A stretch of 64,000 bases of DNA from Metaphire vulgaris (GCA_018105865.1 CM030849.1:7032497-7096496); one strand, 5' to 3'; counted from the stretch's first letter, positions 44,401 to 54,440 are shown. Translations and numbers: made by a program. The notes: generated by a model not told the origin, from the sequence alone.

Positions 44401-47101
44401 TTCATTCATTCATTCATTCATTCATTCATTCATTCTTGGACGATTTCTATAGCGCTGTAACAAGGCTGAGGCCCACAACAAAAGCGCTTTAACATCTCAA
44501 CTATACCCCAACCCAAACAGATGCGTTTTTAAGCTCTTGATGAAGTGTTCAGGAGTATCAGCCGTGGTGACGTGATCAGGAAGAGAGTTCCACAAGATAG
44601 GGTTGCCGCGTGTAAATGATCTCTCTCCAAACTTGGCAGTCTTGGAGGGAGGAGGAACCTGAAGTTTGACCCTACGACTCGAACGGAGTGACAATCTCCT
44701 ATCACTGCACTGCGGTGTCTTTATCACCTTTATCACCTCCATCCTTTATCACCTCCAATCGCTTAACTAATAACCGTCATAAGCCAGAATTGCCAGCGAC
44801 AGTTCGGCAGCAATTTGTTAGGTGAAAATGCGGAAAACGATAATTGTATGACCAATATATGGTGTGTGCACTGTGCCACGTGCAAATCAGCGTTTTGCAA
44901 CCCAACCCAAACCACCGCAACTGTTTAAATTCATGACCCAACACAATGCAATCCAACCCAACCCAATCCATGTCCATATCTCATCTACATAGACTATCAT
45001 CTAGTGCAACTTTGTTTTCAATTTGATCTTCACCATTAAAAGAGTTTGAAATGTAACTGTTTTTGTTATACTGTACCAGAATCCGATTCGTCATAGTTGC
45101 CACAATAGGTTATATTCAACATAACAATTGCCAACCATTTTTGCATTTGGCCCGCGAGGACATGGGAGACATGTCATTTGGCCCGCCATCCAAAAGTCTT
45201 GACACCCCTGATGATTCTGGATGGTTCCTACTACGTTGCCTTCAGGCTGTGTTTCAATAATACAATTCCTTCCCAATTTTATCAAATATCTGGTGTCTTT
45301 GAACCTTGCCTACAGTTCAAATGTCGCTGCCTTTTCATCGACATTAATTAATACATTTATCCACGACAACCTCACCAAAATAGTCGACTCCCTTGTCTCA
45401 TACTCGTATTCCAAGAGGTAGACGTCAATAGTATCACCGACACAAAATCTCGCAATAATAAAATCGCTATTTCCATAGGCCTACGCTCTTTAAAAATGCC
45501 TTGTGTCATAAGGGCCTATTATTTTGGACCTATTATTTTGGCCTATTATTTTGGCCTATTATTTTGGGTTATGAGTGGGTTTACAAAGTGAGGGTCTGAT
45601 GTTTTGGATTAGACCGGTTTTGGATTAGACCGAAGGCCGGCTGTGTACTTACCCCCATTGGTCTTGTTCACACCGTGATGCTGGGTGCGCAAGAGCCGGT
45701 GTCGTATAAGTTTATTTCCGCCATAAAATTATATCCTGGGCGGGGACTGCGGTTGCTAGGGATATAAAATTATGCGGCATACGTATAAATTTATTTCCGT
45801 ATAAATTTATTTCCGCCTATCAACATAACATCTAATAATAGCTTTAATCACTTTAATGCATACGGTTGGTAGCAGGTAATAACTTTATGTAATACATATA
45901 ACTATATAGCCTGCTGTTTGTGGGGAAATAAAATTATAACCGGTAATAAATTTATTTCCTATCTGCTGTCTATCTATACCTGTGCATAGCATTGGTTGGG
46001 AATGAAATCATATCCTATGGGTAATAAATTTATTTCCTACCTATCTACACATAACTATTTAGCCTACTTATGGCAGGGAAATAAAATAATAGCCGGTAAT
46101 AAATTTATTTCCTACCTATCTATATCAGTATCTAGCATTGGTTGGAAATGAAATAATATCCTATGGGTAATAAATTTATTTTCTAGGAAATAAAATTATA
46201 GCCGGTTATAAATTTATTTCCTATCTATATATAGCAGTAGCAGTATCTAGAATTGGTTGGAAATGAAATCATATCCTATGGGTAATAAATTTATTTCCTA
46301 GGAAATCCTATGGGTAATACATTTATTTCCTAGGAAATAAAATTATTACCCATAGGATATGATTTCATTTCCAACCAATGCTAGATACTCGTATAGTAGA
46401 TAGATAGGAAATAAATTTATAACCGGCTATAATTTTATTTCTTAGGAAATAAATTTATTACCCATAGGATATGATTTCATTTCCAACCAATGCTAGATAG
46501 TGATATAGTAGATAAATAGGAAATAAATTTATAACCGACTATAATTTTATTTCCTGACCAACTGTATGCTATGTAGTTGTGTGTAGATAGGTAGGAAATA
46601 AATGTATTACCCATAGGATATGATTTCATTTCCAACCAATGCTATACACAGGTATAGACAGACAGTAGACTAGGAAATAAATTTATTACCGGGTATAATT
46701 TTATTTCCCCTCCATTATTAGGCTATGTAGTTATGTGTAAATAGAAAAGAAATAAATTTATTACCTATAGGCAATGATTTCATTTCCAACCAATGCTATA
46801 CACAGGTATAGATAGACAGTAGACTAGGAAATTAATTTATTACCGGCTATAATCTTATTTCCTCGCCAACAGTAGAATATATAGTTATGTGTAGATAGGT
46901 AGGAAAGTTTAGTCCTTAAATTGTTTCCAACTTATCTGGTATCGCTAAACAATTATATATACAGTTAAGGCGCGAACACAGGTATATTTTTCTTCAATGG
47001 ATAAAGCAAATATTTTAGTTTTTACAGATACCATAATTAATCGACCTGGCTCTAGTTCAATTTGGGTTTCGTGCGCCGTCGGCTGAAGCCCTGTCTTTAT
47101 G

Positions 47102-47140
<39 letters not shown>

Positions 47141-48033
47141 GTAATAATAATAATAATAATGTGATTTTAAGTGGTTTCTGAGGCTAAGCAAGCCTGTGTG
47201 AAAACCACTGATATGATTGTGGCGCCGTAGAAGTTAATTGACAAACCAATGAGTGTACGAGGATGAGTAACAAAAAACCATTGCAGAACAATATAACAGT
47301 GAGCGTAATACAACATTCGGCAGCAAGTGATTATTGCAATTTCTATGTCATTAAATGTAAACTTGAAACTACTTTGTCAAAATCGCGACTGACCGCATTC
47401 GAAAAACAAATGTTGGATAGGACGACTGTGATTGACTCTCATCGGCAGCCAATCGCCGTGGTTATAGGTAATGAATATTTATAAACTTGTGTATATGCAT
47501 GAGATTCGCGTATGTGTTATGCCTCATGGCTCCACCCATATAATTGTTTCAAGCATTGCCATTGGTTGCCTGCAAAGAATTCTTAAGGAGGAAATAAAAT
47601 TATAGTTGTCGTTGCTATGGGAGGGCGGTTCTAATTTTGATTGACAGGCTATCTGCCGACCAATCAAAATTTGACCAGGAAATAACTTTATGGGGAAAAT
47701 AATTTTATACGACACCGGCGCGACCACCATGAATTAATGTGTAGAGATTAGTTTGCTTGTTTTCAGGGTTAAGGGTAGGCCTACTATCTATAATCAGGTG
47801 AAAATGTAAAGTTTGCGTCTTTGGAATAGTAAAGCTACATTTCAACGAATACCAGCGAATCACAGCGATGTCGGCGATATAACTGACGCAAACCATTCCA
47901 AAATGACATGCGAATTTTTCTAATATATTATAGACGGATCTAAACTGCTCTGTCAACAGTTGTTACTTCTAGGACCTACAGTCGAGGTTTCTATGATGGA
48001 CCCATTTAATGAAAAGAGCGATGCGTTAGATAT

Positions 48034-48099
<66 letters not shown>

Positions 48100-50336
48100 T
48101 AAAGCGTCATCAACCATTTAGCCAATTCATCAAACAATGATTTTAGCTAAAATTCAATTTCTGCGTCAACTCTTCATAGTCGAGTAAATGTCTTTATATT
48201 TAGAAGAGGCAGTCTTAATCAGTGGCGGGGCCACGAGGGGTTTTGAGGGGGTTTGACCTTCCCCCCACTTGTCATCGGGCCACCCGTGAGATTCGTGCAA
48301 AATTGCAGATCAATTTTTGGTAGGGGGGTAGGGGGATGATTGAGGATCGGTTCTGCTAGTCTAAGTATCAAGCGTTCTCAACTGTATATATATCTACAGG
48401 ATGGCGTTGCGGGCTTAAACGTTTGTTTGTTCACAAGAATCGTACATTGGATATTGAAAAGCTCTTAAGCACCTTTGCTGAACGACTGGATAGGCGAGCA
48501 AAGTTCTATTAAATGTAGTGTTATATATTTGAGACCAGAAGTATGGGCCAAAGACAAGTAATTTTTGACTTACAGCGTAACACGCACAAATTGAAGCAGA
48601 ATAATTTGAAATTGACTTACAGTGTAAGCATAAGAAATTACAGACATGGAACCTATTGATGTCAGACCTGTGATTTTTGTGTCCAAAATGCTTTAAAACA
48701 CAAGTACGAGCATCTACGATTTCAATTTTTTTCTCGGGGGAGAAACCCCCGGACCCCATTAAAAGGGAGGCCACGCTAGACGCGGCCGAGAAGGAAAGTG
48801 TCTAACGCGAGGGAATGGGAGAAAGCATGGTTATTTCTAAGATTATCAATTGGGGAGAGGATTTTAGGGTTATCCCTAACCCTAACCCTAGGGTTAACCG
48901 TTAACCCTAACCCCCCACTCTCAAACGTCTGGCGCCGCCCCTGGTCTTAATATATTTTACCCAGCCAGAATTCTCCATTTGGATGTTCGAAACCATTTGC
49001 ATAATCGTTCCATCCTCTGTAGAAATCTACGCTGCCATCTTTTCGTCTTTGAAACACCTAATCAAGAACATATTTATTTACTCAATGAGACTAGTTTTGT
49101 CAGATTACGAATTGATTTGGAACCAATTGCTCGTTCCTTTGTTACCATGATTACCAGCGAGAATTCAAGGCTAATTCGCCATTTTCGGGTTAGAAAATTT
49201 AGTAAATTCGCTGAAAAGCCTGATTTAATCTAAAAGCTTCTATGCTTGCATTTTCTTTAATAAACTTACCGTCCATGCGCCTTTTGTCTTTGTCATATCA
49301 CAGGATGTGTTGGCGTAATATCGTTGACCGTGATCAACGACGTAGATGCGATAGACTCCATTCGCTGTGTAGCCATTTGCCTTAATGTCCGAACAGTCGC
49401 ACACAACTGAATTGCGTGGGCAACGATCTACGAGAGTGACAAAAAGACTCAATTCAAGGCACTTTGATATCATGAATACAAAGTTTTGCGACACTTCTTA
49501 AATAGTATCACCTTGTTCTCGATGGACATAGAGTAACTAATTTACCATAAACTAATAACGTTCGATGTTATCTGCTAAGTGTAGCGCAAACTTCGGTTTT
49601 TACTCAAAGGAAAGAATGCTACCTCGTAAACAATCATAAACAAGTCACTGAAGTAAACAACTCAAATTCTGATTATAAAGTTATTACATATGGAGTCCCT
49701 CAAGGTTCCATACTAGGACATTTCTTATTTATTATATTTGTTAATGATTTTGAGTCAATATTCGACGGATCCGGAGCGAATACATTCCACCAGGATTGGA
49801 AAAACCCTTCCGGCCCCCCAATAAAATGTCAGGGGAGGGAAAAGGAGAGGGGAAATTGTTATACAGATTGGGTCCTCACTTTCTCATCCAGGTTTATGTG
49901 TATGACTATACATGTAAGTATTTGGCGCAACTGAATAGTGCCGAAGAAAAAACTGATCGGAGTGGTATTTGGCACCCCATAATTTGTGGAAAATTGCTTG
50001 TTTGGCCTTATTTGGAATCTTATGCTTTGGAGAGCCTCGTCCACTATACGCATAATTCATTCGCTTACCTATAATACTTATAGCCTGATGGTTCTCGATC
50101 ACGCGATCCAATATGTTATTCAGCTGTACTTGGATTTTATCGATTGCAGACGAAAGCGATCGTATATTCTTGTTGACTGTCTCCAATCTGTGGTCATACT
50201 CCTCAAGACGTCTCTGAAGACTTTCGTCAGATTCTACCTCAGAAGCCGCGCAGCTGGAGACGGTGCTTTGTCCAGCCACAGGAACTATGCTACACGAGAA
50301 CACACAATAAACATATACGAATATAAACCAAAACAT
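38171..50336 (-). CDS. Secreted fibrinogen-related-domain protein (ficolin/tachylectin-like), five-exon gene
   Basis: CDS joins 50336-50069, 49427-49270, 49057-48961, 41195-41031 and 38433-38171 on the minus strand. All four introns are GT-AG, phases agree (1, 0, 1, 1) and the sum is 951 bases, or 316 residues. Residues 1-23 or so are a signal peptide, about 40-89 a coiled-coil stalk for oligomerisation, and about 99-313 one fibrinogen C-terminal domain. The order is [74 protein letters not shown]. The DNDND calcium site (about 245-249) and the Cys pair C255/C268 are kept. Such lectins bind acetylated sugars on microbes in body fluid. One odd residue is R230, where most family members have Gly, at the exon 4/5 join. 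Intron 3 spans 7.8 kb and intron 4 2.6 kb, both packed with transposons. Confidence 0.9.
38482..38666 (+). mobile_element. hAT-type MITE (CAGTGGCGGCTC family) in intron 4
   Basis: Ends CAGTGGCGGCTCCACCG and AGAGCCGCCACTA. Flanks GATATCAC/TATATCAC match at 7 of 8. It lies about 50 bases upstream of the exon 5 acceptor. Confidence 0.88.
39209..40043. mobile_element. Nested hAT-type element (CATAGATGTAA ends, AACGTTTTTT arms)
   Basis: 835 bases. Ends CATAGATGTAATAAACG and CGTTTTTTACATCTATG. The target duplication GTTTATTT is perfect (39201-39208 and 40044-40051). The arms are built of TTTTTAACG-like repeats. Confidence 0.87.
40061..40512. mobile_element. Inverted-repeat element GGGCTGTCCATTAATTACG, copy 1
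   Basis: Inverted ends GGGCTGTCCATTAATTACG and ATAATTAATGAACAGCCC, with GTTGACA repeats inside. The sister copy is at 54829-55215. An extra block GGATTAGACCGAAGGCCGGC (about 40160-40230) also occurs alone at 45593-45668. Confidence 0.75.
41031..41195 (-). CDS. Fibrinogen-domain gene exon 4
   Basis: 165 bases, acceptor TTTTTTCCAG, donor GCAA/GTAATT. Encodes [20 protein letters not shown] and [14 protein letters not shown]. Confidence 0.92.
41327..41643. other. Intron 3 sequence, nothing recognised
   Basis: Plain intronic DNA between exon 4 and the next MITE. Confidence 0.5.
41644..41826. mobile_element. hAT-type MITE (GTTTAATCTAG ends), copy 2
   Basis: Ends CAGGGTTTAATCTAGG and CTAGATTAAACACTG. 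Flanks CTTCCCCA/ATTCCCCA match at 7 of 8. Sister of 34246-34434. Confidence 0.88.
42475..42605 (-). mobile_element. LINE 3' terminal fragment
   Basis: Nearly identical to the 3' part of the LINE at 62430-63240 (shared CCTATTCTTATG, CTTAATCTTTCTTGAA, GGGTTGTCGGC). No coding left. Confidence 0.7.
42666..42834 (+). mobile_element. hAT-type MITE (CAGTGGCGGCTC family)
   Basis: Ends CAGGGGCGGCTCCATCG and TAGAGCCGCCACTG, with the perfect duplication ATCCCAAA (42658-42665 and 42835-42842). Confidence 0.92.
42930..43296. mobile_element. Inverted-repeat element with CTCGATCATACG ends
   Basis: AACTCGATCATACG on the left and CGTATGATCGAGCTT on the right, with several ATCATACGC-type internal repeats. 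A CTACAACAC/CTACAGCAC similarity flanks it. No coding. Confidence 0.65.
44210..44401 (-). mobile_element. LINE ORF2 C-terminal fragment
   Basis: [20 protein letters not shown]...[11 protein letters not shown] resembles the basic R-W-x-D..D....G....A.dR..W tail of the LINE type seen at 8736-9640. It is a short remnant. Confidence 0.6.
44402..44745 (-). mobile_element. L2-type LINE 3' end with (AATG)n tail
   Basis: The minus strand encodes [18 protein letters not shown] and [12 protein letters not shown], then the 3' motif CAGCGCTATAGAAAT, ending in an AATG tandem tail at about 44400-44435. Same architecture as 18750-19503. Confidence 0.85.
45593..45668 (+). repeat. Short dispersed block GGATTAGACCGAAGG
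   Basis: A GATGTTTTGGATTAGACCG block with a partial tandem duplication, continuing GGCCGGCTGTGTACTTACCC. It is identical over about 60 bases to the inserted block in the element at 40061-40512. Confidence 0.75.
47102..47160. repeat. (TAA)n microsatellite
   Basis: Triplet run with one GTA interruption, followed directly by the double-hairpin unit. Confidence 0.97.
47161..47214 (+). repeat. Dispersed double-hairpin element, second copy
   Basis: Nearly identical to 893-945 and again immediately 3' of (TAA)n. The outer stem is AGTGGTTT/AAACCACT and the inner stem AGGCT/AGCCT. Confidence 0.65.
48038..48098. repeat. (TA)n microsatellite
   Basis: About 30 dinucleotides. Confidence 0.97.
48220..48943. 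mobile_element. hAT-type element beside the exon 3 splice donor
   Basis: Ends CAGTGGCGGGGCCACG and GGCGCCGCCCCTG, with the perfect duplication GTCTTAAT (48212-48219 and 48944-48951). A telomere-like CCCTAA block lies at 48865-48915. No transposase frame. Confidence 0.88.
48961..49057 (-). CDS. Fibrinogen-domain gene exon 3
   Basis: 97 bases, acceptor TGATTAG, donor CTGG/GTAAAA. Encodes [34 protein letters not shown] hAT-type insertion begins only 9 bases beyond the donor GT. Confidence 0.92.
49270..49427 (-). CDS. Fibrinogen-domain gene exon 2
   Basis: Acceptor TCGTAG and donor ACG/GTAAGT. Encodes the domain start [20 protein letters not shown], then GVYRIYV and [12 protein letters not shown]. 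Confidence 0.92.
49560..49770 (+). mobile_element. LINE reverse transcriptase motif B fragment in intron 1
   Basis: Encodes [20 protein letters not shown], then VNDFESIF: the conserved G-V-P-Q-G-S-I-L-G box of non-LTR reverse transcriptases. About 50 codons survive. Confidence 0.8.
50069..50336 (-). CDS. Fibrinogen-domain gene exon 1: signal peptide and coiled coil
   Basis: The ATG at 50336 is chosen because it directly precedes the hydrophobic leader [15 protein letters not shown]...VAGQ. An in-frame ATG at 50402 would add 22 hydrophilic residues. Heptad-like [20 protein letters not shown] follows. Donor AG/GTAAGC, phase 1. Confidence 0.88.
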
Positions 50337-50744
50337 ATTTTCATTGGAAATATAATGCAGACGGCAATTTGCTTTAGAACTAAAGACTTGCTCTCTTGAC
50401 ACTAATGAACCAACTTTGGCAAAGTCAAGAAGTCAAATGCTTAACACGCTCAAATCATTGGCTAGCTAACAAGGATCCATGCCTTGTATGCAACTGATTA
50501 GGCCTACTATCATGCATACGAACAGATAAATGTTATAATTGCTGCGCCGACACTAAACAGGATTTTTTCTCTACTTATTCAGTGCCGTATTAACCTTTGT
50601 TCGCCTGATTTACAAATAAATTTTCAATTCCTCTGATTGCGATTCATTACGCAAAAAATGTTTTTAAAATATGAAATAACAATATGGCTGTATTTTTAAT
50701 CGGTGCAATAGTGCTTTTACCTAAAATTTATAATACGACATTAA
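50337..50744. promoter_or_regulatory. Conserved 5' flank of the fibrinogen-domain gene
   Basis: The first 150 bases upstream of the start ATG are shared with the flanks of the other two leader-exon copies (480-655 and 28138-28250). This includes the AACCAACTTTGGCAAAGTCA region and GCTAGCTAACAAGGATC. The shared block probably holds the 5' UTR and core promoter, but no TATA or initiator is diagnostic. Confidence 0.4.
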
Positions 50745-50913
50745 CAGGTCTCAGCCAGAAATTTGATTTGAGGGGTATAATGTGATTTGGGGGGGGGGTA
50801 TATATCTTAAGAAACGTTGAAAATCTTAAAAATACAATGAAAATTTTAAGGTAGTCTGATTTTTGTGGGGGTGGTATAGGCCTATACCGATATACTCCGT
50901 CGCTACGACCCTG
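50745..50913 (-). mobile_element. hAT-type MITE, uninterrupted sister of 13747-14136
   Basis: 169 bases. Ends CAGGTCTCAGCCAGAAATTT and CGTCGCTACGACCCTG. Flanks GACATTAA/AATATTAA match at 6 of 8. It supplies the empty site for the nested MITE at 13797. Confidence 0.8.
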
Positions 50914-51166
50914 AATATTAATATTAATCACCAATTGTATGCAGTATAACATGACCGACTGCTATAAAAGCAATATAATAGGTCATTTACATATTACAGA
51001 TCTTGAACTAATCTGCTGTACGGGGAAATCCTAGTCATATTGATCTGCCCTGCATAGTCGTGCTGCGCAATGTCAAATAACTTCCCTATACAATTTAATT
51101 AGCTGAAAAAGGGTCGATAATATCCTGGGTCAAGGTTTGAAAGATTTCAGTTTCGATGTCCACAAA

Positions 51167-51436
51167 CAGGGGCGGTTCCACGTTGGGGATGACTGGGGAT
51201 GCATCCCCCACCGATCGTTTTTGCTTGTCAGCGTTTTCAACGTTTAACCGGTCCGAACCGCTATCCTTGTGCTCAACAAAACAGAGTTGATGACTTTTTT
51301 GCTTGTCAACCTTTTTCGGCAAGGTTTATTTAATTTATTTACTTTCCAAAACACTGCTAATGACTTTTTGTGCTTTTTCAGCAACTTTCTAGACATTCAT
51401 TGCATCCCCCACCAAGAATTCTAGGAGCCGCCACTG
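51167..51436. mobile_element. hAT-type MITE (CAGGGGCGGTTCC ends)
   Basis: 270 bases. Ends CAGGGGCGGTTCCACG and TAGGAGCCGCCACTG. Flanks TCCACAAA/TCCACCAA match at 7 of 8. Confidence 0.87.
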
Positions 51437-52168
51437 TCCACCAATGTTCAGCTGCTTTGTCCTTCTTGACCGATAGTTGATCTAGCAACATTTTCCATGA
51501 GATGACTGAAGGAGATCCCTGGTGAAACCAGTGTCAATTTTAACATAATAAGAACTATGCTATGCAATTTCAGGCACTAAGCACTAGTCAATGATAATAA
51601 TGCAGTTAGTGCTGTAAAGTAGTTAACGCGTTGGAATAATTAAATTAGACGAGGAGGAGAAGGAGAAAGAGAAGGATAAGCAGACGAATGAGAAATAGAG
51701 GGAGACGGAGAAGAAGGAGTAGGATGAGAAGAAGAAGGAGAAGGCGAAGGAGACGGAAAGGAGAAGGAGGAGGGAAAGGATAAGGAAGCGGAGAAGAAGA
51801 CCTCCACTTTTCGTTTCTGTTTCAATCAAAAAGGCGCGACTTACGGAATTCTGGACTATTAAATATCTTATATCCGACGAAATTATGGTCCTCTAGGTCA
51901 CGCACGGAGATGTTTTAAAGTGTCATGTGTAGACAAAATAGGGAAATGTGTCCACATCTCTTTTATATTGTCTACTCTACACGGTTTTGACAAAGCACAT
52001 ACATTTGAATTTCACGAGAAGCAAGCATTTATGAGTTTTGCTAATTTTCAAAATAATTGTGAAAATGATTTTTTGAGTAATTTACATCTGACTGTCCGCC
52101 TGTTTTCCAAGTCGTTCGTTTTTCCTGCTTCTCGATTTGTCGGATGTTCGCTAAGCCAGAGGCACAAT
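51437..52168. other. Intergenic DNA with a purine-rich tract
   Basis: A GGAGAAGGAGA-type purine strand at about 51650-51805; no gene recognised. Confidence 0.5.
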
Positions 52169-52431
52169 CAGTGGCGTAGCGTGACTTTTGGGGGCCCGGG
52201 GGGCATCTTTGTCATGGGGGCCCCAAAGTTTCAAAGTTTCGGGCTGACGAGCAAAAAAAAAAAAAAGGTCGTCAGCACGTTCACTTCTATGGTTAGGGTT
52301 GTTAGGGTTAAGAAGTTAGGGTTAACCCTAACCTAACCCTAGCTTAGACCCCTCTTTGGGGCCCCCCCGCCCGGGGCCCGGGGGGCAGTCAACAAAGTGC
52401 CCCCCCGCCCCTCCCCCACGTTACGCCACTG
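52169..52431. mobile_element. hAT-type MITE with telomere-like interior
   Basis: Ends CAGTGGCGTAGCGTGA and ACGTTACGCCACTG. Flanks GGCACAAT/GACACAAT match at 7 of 8. A TTAGGG/CCCTAA block lies at 52291-52342. Confidence 0.88.
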
Positions 52432-52775
52432 GACACAATGTAAGCTCAAAGCTGAAAGGGAAACACAAAATATCGTTTTTCGAGTCGTTGTACTCACGTT
52501 TCTCCTAGTGGTTCAATAGTCAAATAACGCCAACAAAAGTTTCGTTTCAAAAACGTTTTGTGTGGGGTGTGCGCGCGTGTGTGTGTCTGTGTAAGAGTGA
52601 AAATGCACGTTCTCATGTGTGTATGTTTGTGTGTGATTGTGTGGTTAAAACAGGATTTTGAGATATCGGCATTATGTTTAAATTATGTGAATTAGTAATT
52701 ATCTACAAAATAATTGTCATGCGAAAAAGTATACCTATTTACTTCAAATCATGTTATTTGGCAATTAATTGGAAA
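52432..52775. other. Unassigned spacer
   Basis: A GT-rich simple stretch around 52558-52645; otherwise nothing recognised. Confidence 0.4.
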
Positions 52776-52997
52776 CAGTGATATTTCAGTTCTAAAAAGA
52801 ATTGTTAATTTTAATTTTCATTCTTATTTCAGGTCTTATTTTCATTTATATTTCAGTTATACTTCAAGAAATAATTCCTATTTCAGTTCTAATTTCAGTT
52901 CTAAAATAATTTCAGTTCTAGTTTAAATATTTTCAGTTTAATTTCTAATTTTACTTCTAGTAATTGACATCAAGTTTTATGGAAGATTTATCTTTGC

Positions 52998-53420
<423 letters not shown>

Positions 53421-53429
53421 ATCTTTGCA

Positions 53430-53898
53430 TCCAAAGTGTGAATATTGTGACGAAAAGAAGGCTGATCTAGCATTGTTACTGGATAGCCCGTGGCCACTAA
53501 CATGCCTATCATACTGTCCTGGCGCTGACGGTTCTCGATTGAATCACTTGGCCATGATATAATTTGACGCTGGAAGCATTCACTGATGGTCTGATTGGAG
53601 ATACCATGGTTATCACCCGAGGTCTTGCGCTTTAATGGAATAGCATTTTTCGATACTTGTCGCTGCTTTTCCTTTTCCGTACAAAGTGCATACAGTGTAT
53701 ACAGCTTTAGGTACACGCTGTAGATGTGCAACCAGGTTGCTCGAATTTTTTCCCCGACAGCTTCACTCCACAAATTCCGTCGCCGCTTTGATCAACTTGA
53801 ACATGACAATGAGTTTTGTCCGCTTTCTCGTCATATATAAAATAACCCCAAACCGGGCTATCTCGCTTTCTTCCAGCCAACAGTTTAGCTATACTCAT
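53430..53898 (-). pseudogene. hAT transposase N-terminal remnant (BED zinc finger)
   Basis: From the ATG at 53898 the frame reads KRDSPVWGYFIYDEKADKTH, then CHVQV and CGVKLSGKK, a BED-type zinc finger (R-S-x-V-W-x-Y-F ... C ... C-G ... G-K). After a frameshift it continues KLYTLYALCTEKEKQ, then TISECFQRQI, DSIENRQRQDSMIGMLVATG, and PSFRHNIHTLDAKI. These are the post-BED segments of hAT transposases that mark entry to the catalytic core. The following catalytic region is absent; the frame is cut by the MITE at 53420. Non-functional. Confidence 0.82.
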
Positions 53899-54440
53899 CT
53901 TGTAACAATTGTGGCAATTAAGTTAACACCGACGTTAAATTAACTAAGCAGCACGCGCTTAAGTTTTCTGATACAGACACCGAAATGGTAGTTATGAAGG
54001 CAGAGGCCCATGTGCCGTCTCGTGACTAGCATGTGATAGCTCAGTGGTGACCGATTCACCCCCTCCCAAGCAGGCGCATATTTGACTGTATGTATGGGGT
54101 AGGAATGACAGAGCAACGGCTGGCATATCACCCATGGTCGCATGACGCTGAACTTTGGACACGCACACACACAGACTCACGAACAGCCATATTATATGGC
54201 GCTTCAAAAATCACACAACCTAAGCAAATTGGGGTAATTTTTAATGACGGGTAGTTAAATTCAGTTCATAAAATATTTCTATTTCAGTTCTAATTTCTAT
54301 TTTTATTGGGTGATTTCATTTCTATTTCAGTTACAGTTCTTTAAAAAATTCCTAATTTTAGTTCTCGTTTTCGTTAACGGATTCCTTTAATTTCAATTCT
54401 AATTTTCGTTACCGTTCAGTAAAATATCACTGATTGGAAA

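Larger units (their letters stand above)
43457..44990. mobile_element. Possible nested element with GATGGACATG ends
   Basis: AGATGGACATGAGTCC at the left and CATGTCCATATCTCAT at the right are inverted, each followed inward by CAACCCAA-type repeats. No clear target duplication. LINE tails sit inside. Confidence 0.5.
42199..45210. mobile_element. 3-kb hAT-type composite region in intron 3
   Basis: Ends CAGGGATGTCAAAATCTTGG and AAAGTCTTGACACCCCTG, with GGCCCGCGGGC and GGCCCGC just inside. These match the ends of the 38865-40946 element, whose family it shares. It contains a MITE, LINE tails and a further inverted-repeat element. The 8-base flanks do not match convincingly, so the two ends could belong to different copies. 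Confidence 0.6.
45695..47719. mobile_element. Foldback-like element with palindromic GGAAATAAATTTAT arrays
   Basis: Outer ends GCCGGTGTCGTATAAG and TTATACGACACCGGC are inverted. Inside, units bearing GGAAATAAATTTAT(T/A)ACC, CATAGGATATGATTTC and CCAACCAATGCTA repeat many times. On the left they read in one orientation (45830-46320) and on the right in the other (46320-46905), about a centre TTATTTCCTAGGAAATAA near 46324-46341. The remaining right part has no recognised protein. It resembles foldback elements in structure; its superfamily is unknown. Confidence 0.72.

Noticed and set aside
49884..50066. Extension of the lectin exon 1 frame past 50069
   Set aside because: The frame continues by chance into the intron; the AG/GTAAGC donor and matching phase-1 acceptor of exon 2 show the true boundary.
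51650..51805. Lysine/glutamate- or serine/proline-rich protein
   Set aside because: Explained by a purine-rich simple repeat.
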